The translations under genes were made by a program, and so were the position numbers. 64,000 nt of DNA from JAZDRH01 sp047470865. Its GTDB lineage: Bacteria; Pseudomonadota; Gammaproteobacteria; Pseudomonadales; Pseudomonadaceae. The stretch lies in assembly GCF_047470865.1 (NCBI RefSeq), contig NZ_JAZDRH010000004.1, positions 62,001-126,000 of the forward strand, given 5' to 3'. Every line of letters starts with the position of its first letter. The first letter of the stretch is position 1. This document shows positions 8,877 through 17,122 of the stretch, piece after piece. The notes beneath the pieces were generated by a model. It was given only the letters and a program-made list of their open reading frames with translations. It made no database searches and was not told the DNA's origin.

Positions 8877-8900
8877 ACGGGAAGCCTAGCTTCCCGTTTC
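8877..8900. terminator. bidirectional intrinsic terminator
   Basis: A 9-bp perfect stem (ACGGGAAGC/GCTTCCCGT) with a 3-base loop, seven A on the left and a T-rich right flank. It lies between the convergent small ORF and fklB. Confidence 0.85.
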
Positions 8901-8903
8901 TAT

Positions 8904-9524
8904 TTAGCTTAATACTTCAAGCAATTCAACATCAAAAATTAATGTACTGTGTGCTGGAATGCTACCAACGGATTGTCCGCCATATGCCAACTCACTGGGT
9001 ACATAGAGACGCCATTTACTACCCGCTGGCATTAGCTGTAGTGCCTCTGTCCAACCTGCAATAACCCCTGATACAGGAAACTCAGCTGGTGTACCACGCT
9101 CATAAGAGCTATCAAACACATCACCACTAATCAGGGTGCCGTGGTAATGCGTGCGAACATTACTTTCACGCGTTGGTTTAGTGCCATCACCCTGAGCCAA
9201 AACTTCGTACTGCAAACCAGAAGCCAATACAGTAACACCTGATTTTTGTGCATTTTCGGCTAAGAAATCTTTACCTGCTTGGGCTGCCACTTGAGCCTGT
9301 GCCTCTGCTTCGGCTTGCATACGTTCACGAATAACAGCAAAACTTTTACCTAATTCTTCTGCTGTAACTTGGCTTTCTTTGCCTGAAAAAGCGTCACTCA
9401 AACCAGCCAGTACAGCTTCTAATGTAGTGCCTGGAGGCGGATTTTGACGCAATTGATCGCCCATTTGACGACCAATACCATAACTTACGCGCGCTTCATC
9501 AGTGCTTAAATTAACTTGAGACAT
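8904..9524 (-). CDS. fklB: FKBP-type peptidyl-prolyl isomerase (FklB-like)
   Basis: 206 residues: an N-terminal helical dimerisation domain (YGIGRQMGDQL, typical of FKBP22/Mip) and a C-terminal FKBP fold from about residue 95. The FKBP part shows VRTHYHGTLISGDVFDSS, then AGWTEALQLMPAGSKW, LAYGGQSVGSIPAHSTLIFDVELLEV. It catalyses cis-trans isomerisation of Xaa-Pro bonds. There is no signal peptide, so it is probably cytoplasmic, unlike Mip/FkpA. It is transcribed alone. Confidence 0.92.
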   Translation of the reverse strand: MSQVNLSTDEARVSYGIGRQMGDQLRQNPPPGTTLEAVLAGLSDAFSGKESQVTAEELGKSFAVIRERMQAEAEAQAQVAAQAGKDFLAENAQKSGVTVLASGLQYEVLAQGDGTKPTRESNVRTHYHGTLISGDVFDSSYERGTPAEFPVSGVIAGWTEALQLMPAGSKWRLYVPSELAYGGQSVGSIPAHSTLIFDVELLEVLS

Positions 9525-9755
9525 AACTATCCTTTCTAACTTTATTTAACTGACAACACCAAGCAACCTTATGTTAACTTTCACTGCTGCCAGCACGCTC
9601 TTGCTGATATATGGGACCATTTTATCAAACTTCAAGCACAGTATAGTCTTTGCACGGATAAACACTGTCACTAAATACCCATTGGCAACCTGCACCAACA
9701 TGCTACATTGAGATTTTATTTTTATCTGAACTAATACAGAGTAAAGGATAGAAGT

Positions 9756-10343
9756 ATGTTGAACACCTCTATTAAAAGCACCTATAACAGCGCACTGCTG
9801 CTTGGCTTACTGCTGCTCAGTGGCTGCCAGACTAGCTCTTTGAAGCAGCTAGATTATGAAAAAAATTATGATTACTCAACTATTGATACGTGGCAATGGG
9901 ATGCTGCTAAACCTATTAATTTTAAACCTGATTCAGCTGATATCATCAATGATATTGACCGTCAACGTGTAGCAGACATAGTAACTGAGCAATTTACTTT
10001 ACAAGGTTTAAAACAGCTTACTCAGAATGCGCAAGTCAGCATTAAAGCTTGGATTATCTATGGCGATAACACACAAGTCATCACTCAATATTTACCCGAC
10101 ATGCGTATTGGTATGCAGGCCTATCCCAACCTGAATAACAGTCAAATAGTAGAACAAAAGCAAGAAAAAATTACCCTACAAATTGATATTTTAGACACTA
10201 AGACACAACAACTTATCTGGCGCGCCAGCTCTCAAGGAATCAGCCAAAGTGCTATGACTAATCCTGATAAACGCAAACAATTCTTCAACAAACATATAAC
10301 TCGAATTTTACACGCCTTTCCGCCTAAACCTGCTGATTATTAA
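9756..10343 (+). CDS. DUF4136-like lipoprotein
   Basis: A 195-residue putative lipoprotein: an N-terminal hydrophobic stretch ends in the lipobox LLLSGC (Cys at about residue 24). The mature part begins with YEKNYDYSTIDTWQWD, the start pattern of DUF4136 proteins, and later has KITLQIDILDTKTQQLIWRASSQG. Function unknown; family members are outer-membrane or periplasmic lipoproteins. AAGGA precedes the start. The next gene, a small transporter, starts 8 bases downstream, so they form an operon. Confidence 0.78.
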   Translation: MLNTSIKSTYNSALLLGLLLLSGCQTSSLKQLDYEKNYDYSTIDTWQWDAAKPINFKPDSADIINDIDRQRVADIVTEQFTLQGLKQLTQNAQVSIKAWIIYGDNTQVITQYLPDMRIGMQAYPNLNNSQIVEQKQEKITLQIDILDTKTQQLIWRASSQGISQSAMTNPDKRKQFFNKHITRILHAFPPKPADY

Positions 10344-10351
10344 GAGGATAT

Positions 10352-10804
10352 ATGTCTACTTATTACTATTATTTTTTATTATTTCTTGCCTTTGCAGCAG
10401 GCTCTTTAATGCCAGTACAAGGTGGCATTAACGGGCAACTGGCCAATACACTAGGCAGCACCTTAGCAGCCGCGTGCATCTCTTTTCTAGTAGGCACAAT
10501 ACTGCTACTTATTATTACTTTTAGTATCGGTCAAGGAAACGCATTCCTTTCATTAGGTAAATTACAGTGGTGGCATTGGGTAGGCGGAGTTTTTGGCGCA
10601 TTTTTTGTTACGACTATGGCATTTGCTGGCCCCAAAGTAGGTGCATTGCTCTTTATGGTGCTGATGTTAGCTGGGCAATTGAGCAGTGCAACAGTGCTAG
10701 ATCACTTTGGCTGGGTTGGTTTTCATGAAAACCCCATCAGCCTCAATAAAATAATGGGATTAGCCTGTATTTTATTTGGCATATTCTTTATTCAACGTGG
10801 TTAA
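10352..10804 (+). CDS. DUF606/YdcZ-family membrane transporter
   Basis: 150 residues with five hydrophobic segments filling nearly the whole chain. The first carries FAAGSLMPVQGGINGQLA, the typical start of DUF606 (half-size drug/metabolite-type transporters, often acting in pairs). The substrate is unknown and no second DUF606 gene is adjacent. AGAGGA precedes the ATG. Confidence 0.82.
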   Translation: MSTYYYYFLLFLAFAAGSLMPVQGGINGQLANTLGSTLAAACISFLVGTILLLIITFSIGQGNAFLSLGKLQWWHWVGGVFGAFFVTTMAFAGPKVGALLFMVLMLAGQLSSATVLDHFGWVGFHENPISLNKIMGLACILFGIFFIQRG

Positions 10805-10884
10805 CAATAAACCTCGTTAAATTGGCTGACATTTGCACTGAATTACGGCATATTTATCTTATTTTACTCAAAGGAAAATAGCGC

Positions 10885-11331
10885 ATGGCTTCATTTTTAG
10901 TGTTGCACGGTCCTAATTTAAATTTATTAGGCACACGTGAACCTGGCATTTATGGGGCTACTACTTTACCTCAAATTAATGCTCATTTAGAGCAGCAAGC
11001 CCAGCAATTAGGGCACCAACTCAGTAGTTTTCAAAGTAATGCTGAGCACCAAATTATTGATAGAATTCATCAAGCACGTGACCAGCAAGTCGATTTCATA
11101 GTCATAAATCCAGCAGCATTTACACATACAAGTGTTGCAATACGTGACGCATTGCTGGCAGTGAGCATCCCATTTATCGAAGTTCACCTCTCAAACGTGC
11201 ATAAACGTGAACAATTTAGACATCATTCCTACTTTTCAGATATTGCAGTAGGTGTGATTTGTGGCTTAGGTGCAAAAGGTTATGACCATGCCTTAGCCTC
11301 AGCAATTGAATATTTAGAACAACATTCTTAA
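10885..11331 (+). CDS. aroQ: type II 3-dehydroquinate dehydratase
   Basis: Third step of the shikimate pathway, dehydration of 3-dehydroquinate to 3-dehydroshikimate by the dodecameric type II enzyme. Signature LVLHGPNLNLLGTREPGIYG at the N-terminus includes the catalytic Tyr23. NPAAFTHTSVAIRDAL and EVHLSN follow, with the general-acid His region before them. 148 residues, as usual. It leads the aroQ-accB-accC cluster found in many gammaproteobacteria; accB starts 18 bases downstream. Confidence 0.96.
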   Translation: MASFLVLHGPNLNLLGTREPGIYGATTLPQINAHLEQQAQQLGHQLSSFQSNAEHQIIDRIHQARDQQVDFIVINPAAFTHTSVAIRDALLAVSIPFIEVHLSNVHKREQFRHHSYFSDIAVGVICGLGAKGYDHALASAIEYLEQHS

Positions 11332-11349
11332 CTTTTGGAGTTCCCACTT

Positions 11350-11802
11350 ATGGATATTCGTAAAGTCAAAAAACTTATCGAATTGCTAGAAGAGTCTGGT
11401 ATTGACGAATTAGAGATTCATGAGGGCGAAGAGTCCGTACGCATTAGCCGCCACAGTCAAAAAGCAGCTACTCAGCCTGTTTATGCGCCAGCGCCTGTCG
11501 CCGCTGCGGCACCAGCTGCTGCACCTGCGGCAGCTGTAGAAGCTACTCCAGCAGCGCCTAAATTAAACGGCAATGTTGCTCGCTCACCAATGGTAGGTAC
11601 CTTCTACCGTGCTGCCTCTCCTACTTCTGCATCCTTTGTTGAAGTGGGTCAAACAGTGAAGAAAGGCGATATTCTGTGTATCGTTGAAGCGATGAAAATG
11701 ATGAACCACATTGAAGCTGAAGTAAGCGGTGTGATTGAGTCAGTTCTAGTCGAAAACGGTCAACCTGTTGAGTACGACCAACCTCTATTCACCATTGTTT
11801 AA
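11350..11802 (+). CDS. accB: acetyl-CoA carboxylase biotin carboxyl carrier protein
   Basis: Carries biotin between the biotin carboxylase and carboxyltransferase halves of acetyl-CoA carboxylase. Biotinyl lysine is K116 in EAMKMMN. An Ala/Pro-rich flexible linker (about residues 46-70) joins the N-terminal segment to the biotinyl domain. The start is ATG 11350 (150 residues), where MDIRKVKKLIELLE is the conserved N-terminus and TTGGAG lies just upstream. accC follows after 16 bases. Confidence 0.96.
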   Translation: MDIRKVKKLIELLEESGIDELEIHEGEESVRISRHSQKAATQPVYAPAPVAAAAPAAAPAAAVEATPAAPKLNGNVARSPMVGTFYRAASPTSASFVEVGQTVKKGDILCIVEAMKMMNHIEAEVSGVIESVLVENGQPVEYDQPLFTIV

Positions 11803-11818
11803 TCCTCTGGAGCGTACA

Positions 11819-13165
11819 ATGCTGAAAAAAGTCCTCATTGCAAACCGCGGTGAAATTGCCCTTCGCATTCTTCGCGCATGCAAAGAGATGGGCATAAAAA
11901 CAGTAGCGGTGCACTCTAGTGCCGACAAAGAGCTAATGCATTTATCATTAGCTGATGAGTCGGTATGTATTGGCCCAGCTTCAAGTGCCTCATCTTACTT
12001 ATCTATCCCAGCTATTATTGCAGCCGCCGAAGTAACTGGCGCTGATGGCATTCACCCAGGCTATGGCTTTTTAGCCGAGAATGCTGACTTTGCTGAGCAA
12101 GTAGAAAAATCTGGTTTTACTTTCGTGGGTCCGTCGGCTGATGTTATTCGCTTAATGGGCGATAAAGTATCAGCTAAAAACGCCATGAAAAAAGCTGGTG
12201 TACCTGTAGTTCCTGGTTCTGACGGCCCACTACCCGAAGATCCTGATACCGCTTTAAAACTGGCTCGCGAAGTAGGCTACCCAGTTATTATTAAAGCAGC
12301 AGGCGGTGGCGGTGGTCGCGGCATGCGTGTAGTACACAAAGAAGAAGACCTTATTCGCAGTGCTGAATTAACGCGCAACGAAGCTTGGGTTTCTTTTGGC
12401 AACCCAGTTATTTATTTGGAAAAGTACTTAGGCAACCCACGCCATGTGGAAGTGCAAGTGCTATCTGACGGTAAAGGCAATGCTATTCATTTAGGCGATC
12501 GTGACTGCTCATTACAACGTCGCCACCAAAAAGTCATTGAAGAAGCACCGGCACCTTATATTGACGAAAAAGCCCGTCAAGATATTTACAAAAGCTGTGT
12601 GCAAGCCTGTATTGATATCGGCTACCGTGGCGCAGGTACGTTTGAGTTTCTTTACGAAGATGGACGTTTCTACTTTATTGAAATGAACACCCGCGTACAG
12701 GTTGAGCACCCAGTCACTGAAATGATCAGCGGCATTGATATTGTTAAAGAAATGCTCAACATCGCTTCTGGCAATAAGCTATCTGTAAAGCAAGAAGATA
12801 TTACATTCCAAGGCCATGCCATTGAATGCCGTATCAATGCAGAAAACCCAGATAACTTTATGCCAAGCCCAGGTAAAGTAAAACTATTCCATGCGCCAGG
12901 TGGTAACGGCGTACGTGTAGATTCACATTTATACAGCGGCTACACAGTGCCACCTCATTATGACTCGCTTATCGGCAAAATCATTACTTGGGGCGCAACT
13001 CGTGAAGAAGCAATGGCTCGTATGCGCAATGCTCTTGATGAAATCATTATTGATGGCATCAAATGCAACGTTCCACTGCACCAGTTCTTACTAGATGACC
13101 CAGACTTCTGCAAAGGCGGTGTAAATATTCACCACCTTGAAAAGAAACTTGGCATGACTAAGTAA
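11819..13165 (+). CDS. accC: acetyl-CoA carboxylase biotin carboxylase subunit
   Basis: ATP-grasp enzyme that carboxylates biotin on AccB. 448 residues, full length. Visible: N-terminal KKVLIANRGEIALRI, the glycine-rich ATP loop AAGGGGGRGMRVV, the catalytic EMNTRVQVEHPVTE segment and a C-terminal biotin carboxylase domain. Start ATG 11819 has TGGAG 7-8 bases upstream. A strong terminator follows. Confidence 0.97.
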   Translation: MLKKVLIANRGEIALRILRACKEMGIKTVAVHSSADKELMHLSLADESVCIGPASSASSYLSIPAIIAAAEVTGADGIHPGYGFLAENADFAEQVEKSGFTFVGPSADVIRLMGDKVSAKNAMKKAGVPVVPGSDGPLPEDPDTALKLAREVGYPVIIKAAGGGGGRGMRVVHKEEDLIRSAELTRNEAWVSFGNPVIYLEKYLGNPRHVEVQVLSDGKGNAIHLGDRDCSLQRRHQKVIEEAPAPYIDEKARQDIYKSCVQACIDIGYRGAGTFEFLYEDGRFYFIEMNTRVQVEHPVTEMISGIDIVKEMLNIASGNKLSVKQEDITFQGHAIECRINAENPDNFMPSPGKVKLFHAPGGNGVRVDSHLYSGYTVPPHYDSLIGKIITWGATREEAMARMRNALDEIIIDGIKCNVPLHQFLLDDPDFCKGGVNIHHLEKKLGMTK

Positions 13166-13173
13166 TAACTGAA

Positions 13174-13212
13174 AATCCCCGAAAAGTTCGCCTACTTTTC
13201 GGGGATTTTTTT
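13174..13212 (+). terminator. intrinsic terminator of aroQ-accB-accC
   Basis: A 13-bp stem (AATCCCCGAAAAG with its complement at 13195-13207), an 8-base loop and a run of T directly after it. It starts just downstream of the accC stop. Confidence 0.92.
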
Positions 13213-13356
13213 GCCTTAAAAACACTACCAAGGCAAAGACTGAAAACACAATACGCTTTTCCACTGCGCCAATTGTCTTTCCATATTTAGATTTTATATG
13301 GCATCTATAATAGCCATTGACTAAAAACAGTTACTTGCTTGGCTCTGCTTCGGGTA

Positions 13357-14363
13357 TTAGTTTAGTCGTTTATAATTGTCACACCCATCTTGCAAACCGT
13401 TATCACAGGCTTGAGCATACCAGTCTTTAGCCTGAACTACATCTTGCTTCACACCATGGCCATTCTCATACATTACTCCAAGGTTAGACTGCGCCTCAGC
13501 ATCTCCTTGGGCTGCCGCTTTTCTAAACCAAGCTACAGCCTGAACGTAATCCTGTTTCACACCATTACCATTAACATACATAGCCCCAAGACTATATTGC
13601 GCATCGGCATGTCCTTGATCGGCCGCTTTTTTAAACCAGACTAGAGCCTGAGCATAATCCTGCTTCACACCATTACCATTTATATACGCCATCCCAAGGT
13701 TATATTGCGCATCGGCATATCCTTGATCAGCCACTTTTTTAAACCAGATTAGAGCCTGAGCATAATCTCTCTGCACTCCTTCACCATTGGCATATGCCAC
13801 CCCAAGGTTATATTGTGCAGCGACAAATCCTTGAGCAGCCGCTTTTTTATACCAAGCTACAGCCTGGGCATAATCCTGTTTAACTCCATGACCTCTCGCA
13901 TACATCACCCCAAGGTTGTATTGTCCATTAGCAAATCCCTGATCAGCCGCTTTTTTATGCCAAGTTATAGTCTGAGCATAATCCTGTTTCACTCCTCTAC
14001 CTTTGTAATATGCCACCCCTAGGTTATATTGCGCAGCAGCATCTCCTTGCTCAGCCGCTTTTTATACCAAATTACAGCTTGGGCATAATCCTGCTTCACT
14101 CCATAGCCATTTTCATATGCTACTCCAAGGTTCGCTTGCGCTTTAGCATCTCCCTGTTCAGCCGCTTTTTTATACCAAACTACAGCCTTAGCTGAATCCT
14201 GCGTCACACCATCACCAGTTGCATACATCCGCCCAAGTATTATTTGCGCGCTAGCATCCCCCGCCTCAGCCTTATTACATAAATCCAAATCAGATACTTC
14301 ACACTGCGCTGCAATCACAGACACAGGAAGTGATAAACAAAAACAAAGCAATAGGTTTTTCAT
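13357..14363 (-). pseudogene. exported Sel1-repeat protein, frameshifted
   Basis: One gene split in two by a single-base loss. The upstream part (14019-14363, 114 residues) has a signal peptide ending SVIAA and then Sel1-like repeats, but runs into a wrong-frame tail after AVIWYKK. The downstream part (13357-14016) continues the repeats in the other frame. At 14059-14063 the T tract (A on the coding strand) has five bases, where the sister repeat 108 bases away has six. Restoring one base gives a continuous protein of about 335 residues with eight 36-residue repeats and a short Cys-containing tail. Sel1 repeats form alpha-solenoids for protein-protein contacts, often in the periplasm. It could be a real pseudogene, a phase-variable gene or a sequencing error. 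Confidence 0.8.
13411..14273 (-). repeat. eight tandem 108-bp units (Sel1-like repeats)
   Basis: Eight consecutive copies of a 36-codon unit with consensus AAxQGxAxAQYNLGxxYxxGxGVKQDYAQAVxWYKK. Copies are similar at the DNA level, with recurring GTGAAACAGGATTA-like cores. That similarity favours recombination and slippage. The total is one base short of eight full units because of the homopolymer deletion. Confidence 0.88.
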
Positions 14364-14584
14364 AAAAATCGTTCCCTAATAGGTTTTTCTAATCCATTGT
14401 AGGCTGAGCTAATAATTCAAACTCATGTGAAATACTTTAATGTAAGTTCGAATCATTTTATTCGCCTGAGTCAATACGCTAATTGTTCTTTCAAAACGCT
14501 ATTTTGCTCACTCAATTTCGCACTGATGTAACTAGTTGATATTTTTCTATGTACAAATAAAAAAGTTCTACGCAAATGAATTAA

Positions 14585-14619
14585 CCCTGAAAACTTGAAT
14601 ATACTTTTCAGGGCTTTTT
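14585..14619. terminator. intrinsic terminator
   Basis: A 9-bp stem (CCCTGAAAA/TTTTCAGGG) with an 11-base loop. The T-rich tract CTTTTTGT is on the plus side, with a weaker T-rich flank on the minus side. The gene that needs it is the minus-strand gene ending at 14636. Confidence 0.6.
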
Positions 14620-14635
14620 GTATTATCACGCTTAT

Positions 14636-15058
14636 TTAACGGTTATACGCTTCATCATAGGTTGCAAGAATTTGGTGTATATCCCAGTTATTTGCCGCCC
14701 AAATTGAATAAGCAGCCCAAGTTGTATGCCATATCCAAGTACCCTTGCCTTGTACCCCAGCAGCCACTTGGTTACGTACAGCAAAGGATGCTAAACGCAA
14801 TCCAGAATATCTATCTACACATTGAGGCTGGTTCATTAAACAGAAAACAAAACCATAGACCGTTATTGATTCTATTCGAGGCTCACCCGTTTGTTTTTCT
14901 TTTTGCCAAATCACAAGTTCACGTTCAGCGCTCAGTTTTATAGAAGAAGGCTGTGGTAGCTGATCTAAATTAGACAGCGCCCACCAATACACAAACAATG
15001 GCGATATACCAACCAATACCAACAAAAATACGAAACCGTAAGCCATTTTCTTTAACAT
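14636..15058 (-). CDS. membrane-anchored hypothetical protein, 140 aa
   Basis: Not recognised. One N-terminal transmembrane segment (about residues 6-28) after a short Lys-containing start suggests an anchor with the rest outside the cytoplasm. The outer part has two Cys close together (FCLMNQPQCVDRY), which may form a disulfide. It also has a Trp-rich region (WIWHTTWAAYSIWAANNW). It lies alone between the Sel1-repeat gene and mutL, with its own flanking terminators. Confidence 0.65.
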   Translation of the reverse strand: MLKKMAYGFVFLLVLVGISPLFVYWWALSNLDQLPQPSSIKLSAERELVIWQKEKQTGEPRIESITVYGFVFCLMNQPQCVDRYSGLRLASFAVRNQVAAGVQGKGTWIWHTTWAAYSIWAANNWDIHQILATYDEAYNR

Positions 15059-15185
15059 AAATAATGCTTCGTTATATATAAAAGTAATTCTTTATATAGG
15101 ATAGCTTTCCTCTCTTGGGCATTGAAAGTGGCTAAACACCTCAAAACTACAGCTCGTATGCAGCATGCATTTCGCATAATTTCAG

Positions 15186-15223
15186 GCAAAAAAAGGGCAA
15201 TCCTTAAATAGGAGTTACCCTTT
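15186..15223 (-). terminator. intrinsic terminator of the tsaE-amiB-mutL operon
   Basis: Read on the minus strand, an imperfect hairpin (AAAGGGTAACTCCT with AGGATTGCCCTTT, 5-base loop) runs directly into a T-rich tail. It lies just beyond the mutL stop. Confidence 0.75.
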
Positions 15224-15244
15224 AGGTTGCACTAGCTAGGCATA

Positions 15245-17122
15245 CTAACGACCGCGCAAAAATAGCTTATCGAGATCATCCATTCCCATCTGCGTCCATG
15301 TTGGTCGGCCATGGTTGCATTGTCCACTGCGCTCTGTTGTTTCCATATCGCGCAATAAGGCATTCATTTCAGCAATGGTTAAACGCCGATTCGCACGCAC
15401 CGCGCCATGACAAGCCATGGTGCCTAACAGCTCATTTAAATGCGCTTGAATTTTGTCGCTAGTGCCAAATTCGAGTAAATCGCTAATAACAGCTCGCAAT
15501 AAGTCGGCTGCTTGTGCTTGTTTAAGCAGCGCTGGAATTTGCCGAATAGCTAAACTTTCCGGGCCTAGGCGTTGTACTTCAAAACCTAGTTTAGTAAACC
15601 ACTGCCCATGCTCTTCTGCACAGTCTACCTCACGTTCACTAAGTGCTATCGTTTCAGGAACTAATAAAGGCTGAGCACGTAAGCCTTCTTGATCCATCGC
15701 TACTTTTAAGCGTTCATACATGATGCGCTCATGCGCCGCATGCATATCAACTAAAACTAGCCCTTGAGCATTTTCGGACAGAATGTAAATACCTTTTAGC
15801 TGTGCTAAAGCATAGCCTAGTGGCGGAATATCAGCGTCTTGTGGATTACTTTCAGGTAAAGGTGCAACAAAATTTTGATAAGCACCTTGCTGTTCTGCAC
15901 TAAAACCTGCTTGCGTTTGAAGCTGCGGCTGTGGACGCCAAGTACCATTATTAAAGCTGCCACGTGGCGTTAATGGTGTTGCTACTGGCTGCTCTAATAA
16001 ATTTTTAGCTAGGCTCATTTCAGCTTGAGGGCCAAACTCTCCAGCCGCCAAGCCGCTAACCTGAGGGGCTACTGTTGGCATAACCGCAGGTGCCAGTTGA
16101 TCCTCAGGACGCACATCAGCCAAACTACGGTGCAAAGTGCTATATAAAAAGTCGTGAACACTACGATTTTCACGAAAACGCACTTCATGCTTGGTTGGAT
16201 GCACATTAACATCTACTGTGATGGGATCCAGCTCTAAAAATAATACAAATGCCGGATGACGCTGCCCATACATTACATCGCGATAAGCCTGACGCACTGC
16301 GTGCGCCACCAACTTATCACGCACTGTACGTCCATTTACATAAAAATGCTGCAAATCAGCCTGACTGCGTGAGAAGGTTGGTAATCCCACCCATCCCCAT
16401 AAACGCAACCCGTTGCGCTCTACATCTATAGGCATTGCCTGTTCAAGAAATGCATGCCCGCAGATTTCCCCAACACGACGTGCTTTAGCTATATCATCAG
16501 TTGCTGGATGCAGATTAAGCACGGTTTTACCGTTATGCTTTAAATGAAAAGCCACATCAAAACGTGTTAATGCCATACGTTTGACCACTTCATGCAAATG
16601 ATCAAACTCGGTTTTCTCTGTACGTAAAAATTTGCGCCGTGCAGGCGTATTAAAAAATAAATCGCGCACTTCTACTGTTGTACCAACAGGGTGTGCAGCA
16701 GGCTGGATGCGTGCTTGCATATCACGTCCTTCTGCCTCAACCTGCCATGCTTTATCTGCTGAAGCTGTGCGTGAAGTTAAGGTTAAACGAGACACTGAAC
16801 TAATAGAGGCTAATGCTTCACCACGAAAACCTAGACTCATTACGCCTTCAAGGTCTTCGAGTTCAGTGATCTTACTGGTAGCGTGCCGCGCCAAAGCTAA
16901 CGGTAAATCATCCTGATCAATACCACAGCCATCATCTCTAATACGCAATAACTTAATACCGCCCTGCTCTACATCGACCTCAATGCGAGAAGCACCAGCA
17001 TCCAAGCAGTTTTCAAGTAACTCTTTAGCCACTGATGAAGGGCGCTCAACCACCTCGCCAGCTGCAATTTGGTTAGCTAGACGAGGGTTTAAAAGATGGA
17101 TTCTACTTTGTTCGATGATCAT
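15245..17122 (-). CDS. mutL: DNA mismatch repair protein MutL
   Basis: Links MutS mismatch recognition to strand excision. The N-terminal GHKL ATPase shows ELLENCLDAGA, DDGCGI and GFRGEALASI; the C-terminal domain starts near residue 430. The chain is 625 residues. The C-terminal DMHAAHERIMYE matches the DQHA(x)2E(x)4E endonuclease motif with Met for Gln. A CNHGRPTW segment near the end provides further metal-binding residues. So this is a nicking MutL, as expected for a lineage without MutH. It overlaps amiB by 4 bases (ATGA). A terminator follows, so miaA and hfq are not downstream as they are in P. aeruginosa. Confidence 0.97.
   Translation of the reverse strand: MIIEQSRIHLLNPRLANQIAAGEVVERPSSVAKELLENCLDAGASRIEVDVEQGGIKLLRIRDDGCGIDQDDLPLALARHATSKITELEDLEGVMSLGFRGEALASISSVSRLTLTSRTASADKAWQVEAEGRDMQARIQPAAHPVGTTVEVRDLFFNTPARRKFLRTEKTEFDHLHEVVKRMALTRFDVAFHLKHNGKTVLNLHPATDDIAKARRVGEICGHAFLEQAMPIDVERNGLRLWGWVGLPTFSRSQADLQHFYVNGRTVRDKLVAHAVRQAYRDVMYGQRHPAFVLFLELDPITVDVNVHPTKHEVRFRENRSVHDFLYSTLHRSLADVRPEDQLAPAVMPTVAPQVSGLAAGEFGPQAEMSLAKNLLEQPVATPLTPRGSFNNGTWRPQPQLQTQAGFSAEQQGAYQNFVAPLPESNPQDADIPPLGYALAQLKGIYILSENAQGLVLVDMHAAHERIMYERLKVAMDQEGLRAQPLLVPETIALSEREVDCAEEHGQWFTKLGFEVQRLGPESLAIRQIPALLKQAQAADLLRAVISDLLEFGTSDKIQAHLNELLGTMACHGAVRANRRLTIAEMNALLRDMETTERSGQCNHGRPTWTQMGMDDLDKLFLRGR

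Noticed and set aside
12501..12709. Short frames on both strands inside accC
   Set aside because: They lie fully within a clearly coding gene, have no ribosome sites and look like no protein family.
13390..14195. Plus-strand open frames across the Sel1 region with repeated SLGIILF-like segments
   Set aside because: They are antisense shadows of the 108-bp repeats; the minus-strand reading gives the coherent Sel1 protein.
13411..14273. Regular 108-bp repeats resembling a CRISPR-like array on first sight
   Set aside because: The units are contiguous, without unique spacers, and translate as Sel1 repeats on the minus strand.
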